DNA from: Lactobacillus sp. ESL0684
GTDB lineage: Bacteria; Bacillota; Bacilli; Lactobacillales; Lactobacillaceae
Direction: 5' to 3'
Length of the DNA: 64,000 nt
Assembly: GCF_029392675.1 (NCBI RefSeq)
Contig: NZ_CP113941.1
Coordinates: 546,001 to 610,000 of the forward strand
In this document: positions 63,602 to 64,000 of the stretch, in pieces
Position numbering within the stretch: position 1 is the first letter of the stretch
How the letters are laid out: every line of letters begins with the position of its first letter
The notes under the pieces: generated by a model
What the model was told of the DNA's origin: nothing
What the model saw: the letters and a program-made list of their open reading frames with translations, nothing else
The model's database searches: none
Position numbers and translations under genes: made by a program

Positions 63602-64000
63602 ATGGTTCTAAAAATTGAGCACCTAACTGGTGGGTATACTGGAGTACCAGTTATTAAAGAGGTTAACTTAGAAATAAAGCCGGGCCAAGCCTTAGGGCTA
63701 ATTGGCCTTAATGGTGCTGGGAAATCAACGACAATTAAGCATATTTTAGGCTTGTTAAGACCGCAAAAGGGTACGATCAGTTTGAACGGAATAAGCTTAG
63801 CGGCGCAACCAACGGCTTTCAAGCAAAAATTGGCTTATATTCCAGAGACACCAGTTTTGTATCCAGAATTAACGTTAAAAGAACATCTTGAGTTAACAAT
63901 GTTAAGTTATCAACTCGATGAGCAAGCAGCATGGAGCAGGGCTGACGAGCTATTGAAGATGTTTCGTTTGGACAATAAAATGGATTGGTTGCCAATTCAT
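63602..64000 (+). CDS. ecsA: EcsA, ABC transporter ATPase (5' part)
   Basis: The first 133 codons run to the window edge: MVLKIEHLTGGYTGVPVIKE, Walker A GLNGAGKSTTIK and Q-loop region YIPETPVLYPELTLKEHLEL. The YIPETP segment and placement opposite hit identify EcsA. In Bacillus EcsAB controls protein secretion, competence and intramembrane proteolysis. ACAGGA lies before the ATG at 63602. Signature and Walker B motifs are beyond the edge. Confidence 0.9.
   Translation, partial: MVLKIEHLTGGYTGVPVIKEVNLEIKPGQALGLIGLNGAGKSTTIKHILGLLRPQKGTISLNGISLAAQPTAFKQKLAYIPETPVLYPELTLKEHLELTMLSYQLDEQAAWSRADELLKMFRLDNKMDWLPIH

Noticed and set aside
63529-63822. Minus-strand open frame opposite ecsA
   Set aside because: It is antisense to the conserved Walker A region of ecsA and has no binding site or family features.

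Overview
The window is a low-GC Gram-positive chromosome segment, most likely from Lactobacillus sensu stricto (the L. delbrueckii/acidophilus group). Support comes from an Apf-type surface protein, a family of SLAP-domain cell-wall proteins, a helveticin J-type bacteriocin, strong AGGAGG-like ribosome binding sites, T-box leaders on leuS and argS, and gene orders shared with Bacillus (tsaB-tsaD-ABC-F-rex-groESL; hit/ecsA-yhaH-prsA-yhaM-yhaN-yhaO). The species cannot be named from the sequence alone.

Layout. 0-7.8 kb is conserved core: tsaB, tsaD, an ABC-F ATPase, a LytTR/DUF3021 regulator pair, rex, and groES-groEL under two CIRCE operators. 7.8-12.7 kb is an accessory locus: an Rgg/MutR-like regulator divergent from a secreted peptide, two tandemly duplicated membrane proteins, a third membrane protein, an ABC ATPase and a further membrane protein. 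It looks like a peptide (bacteriocin-like) production/export or immunity cassette. 12.8-13.5 kb is a Phd/RelE-type toxin-antitoxin pair. 13.6-32.2 kb is housekeeping: pcp, mutS-mutL-ruvA-ruvB, yajC, a three-gene ABC exporter preceded by a 24-codon small ORF, zwf-dinB, nrnA-cshB-like helicase, a PAP2 phosphatase and T-box-leuS. 32.3-37.3 kb is envelope biology: a MurJ-like flippase, a PspC protein, tRNA-Leu(CAG), dacA, NAD(P)HX dehydratase and an L,D-transpeptidase.

37.3-48.7 kb is a plastic surface-protein island. It holds a decayed toxin-antitoxin scar, an apf-like gene with a frameshifted signal peptide, an IS200-type element ending in four 24-bp tandem repeats, three SLAP paralogues (one with two frameshifts) alternating with two different toxin-antitoxin pairs, an IS30 element carrying a nonsense codon, a helveticin J-family gene and a two-repeat secreted protein. 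The IS30 copy is flanked by a perfect 13-bp direct repeat that duplicated the helveticin gene's ribosome binding site. 48.7-64 kb returns to core genes: T-box-argS, fba, an ABC ATPase remnant, a fic pseudogene, an RluA-family pseudouridine synthase, a class A PBP, a YlbF-family protein, yhaO-yhaN-yhaM, prsA, a YtxH protein, hit and the 5' part of ecsA.

Most notable points: (1) the regulator/peptide/duplicated-membrane/ABC locus, with a scarred tandem duplication and an in-frame peptide-membrane fusion at a G5 tract; (2) a MutL whose three C-terminal endonuclease motifs are all degenerate, in a window with several short-indel frameshifts; (3) the alternating SLAP/toxin-antitoxin arrangement; (4) an IS30-family insertion with an unusually long target duplication at a bacteriocin gene. 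All calls rest on reading the sequence; no database search was run.
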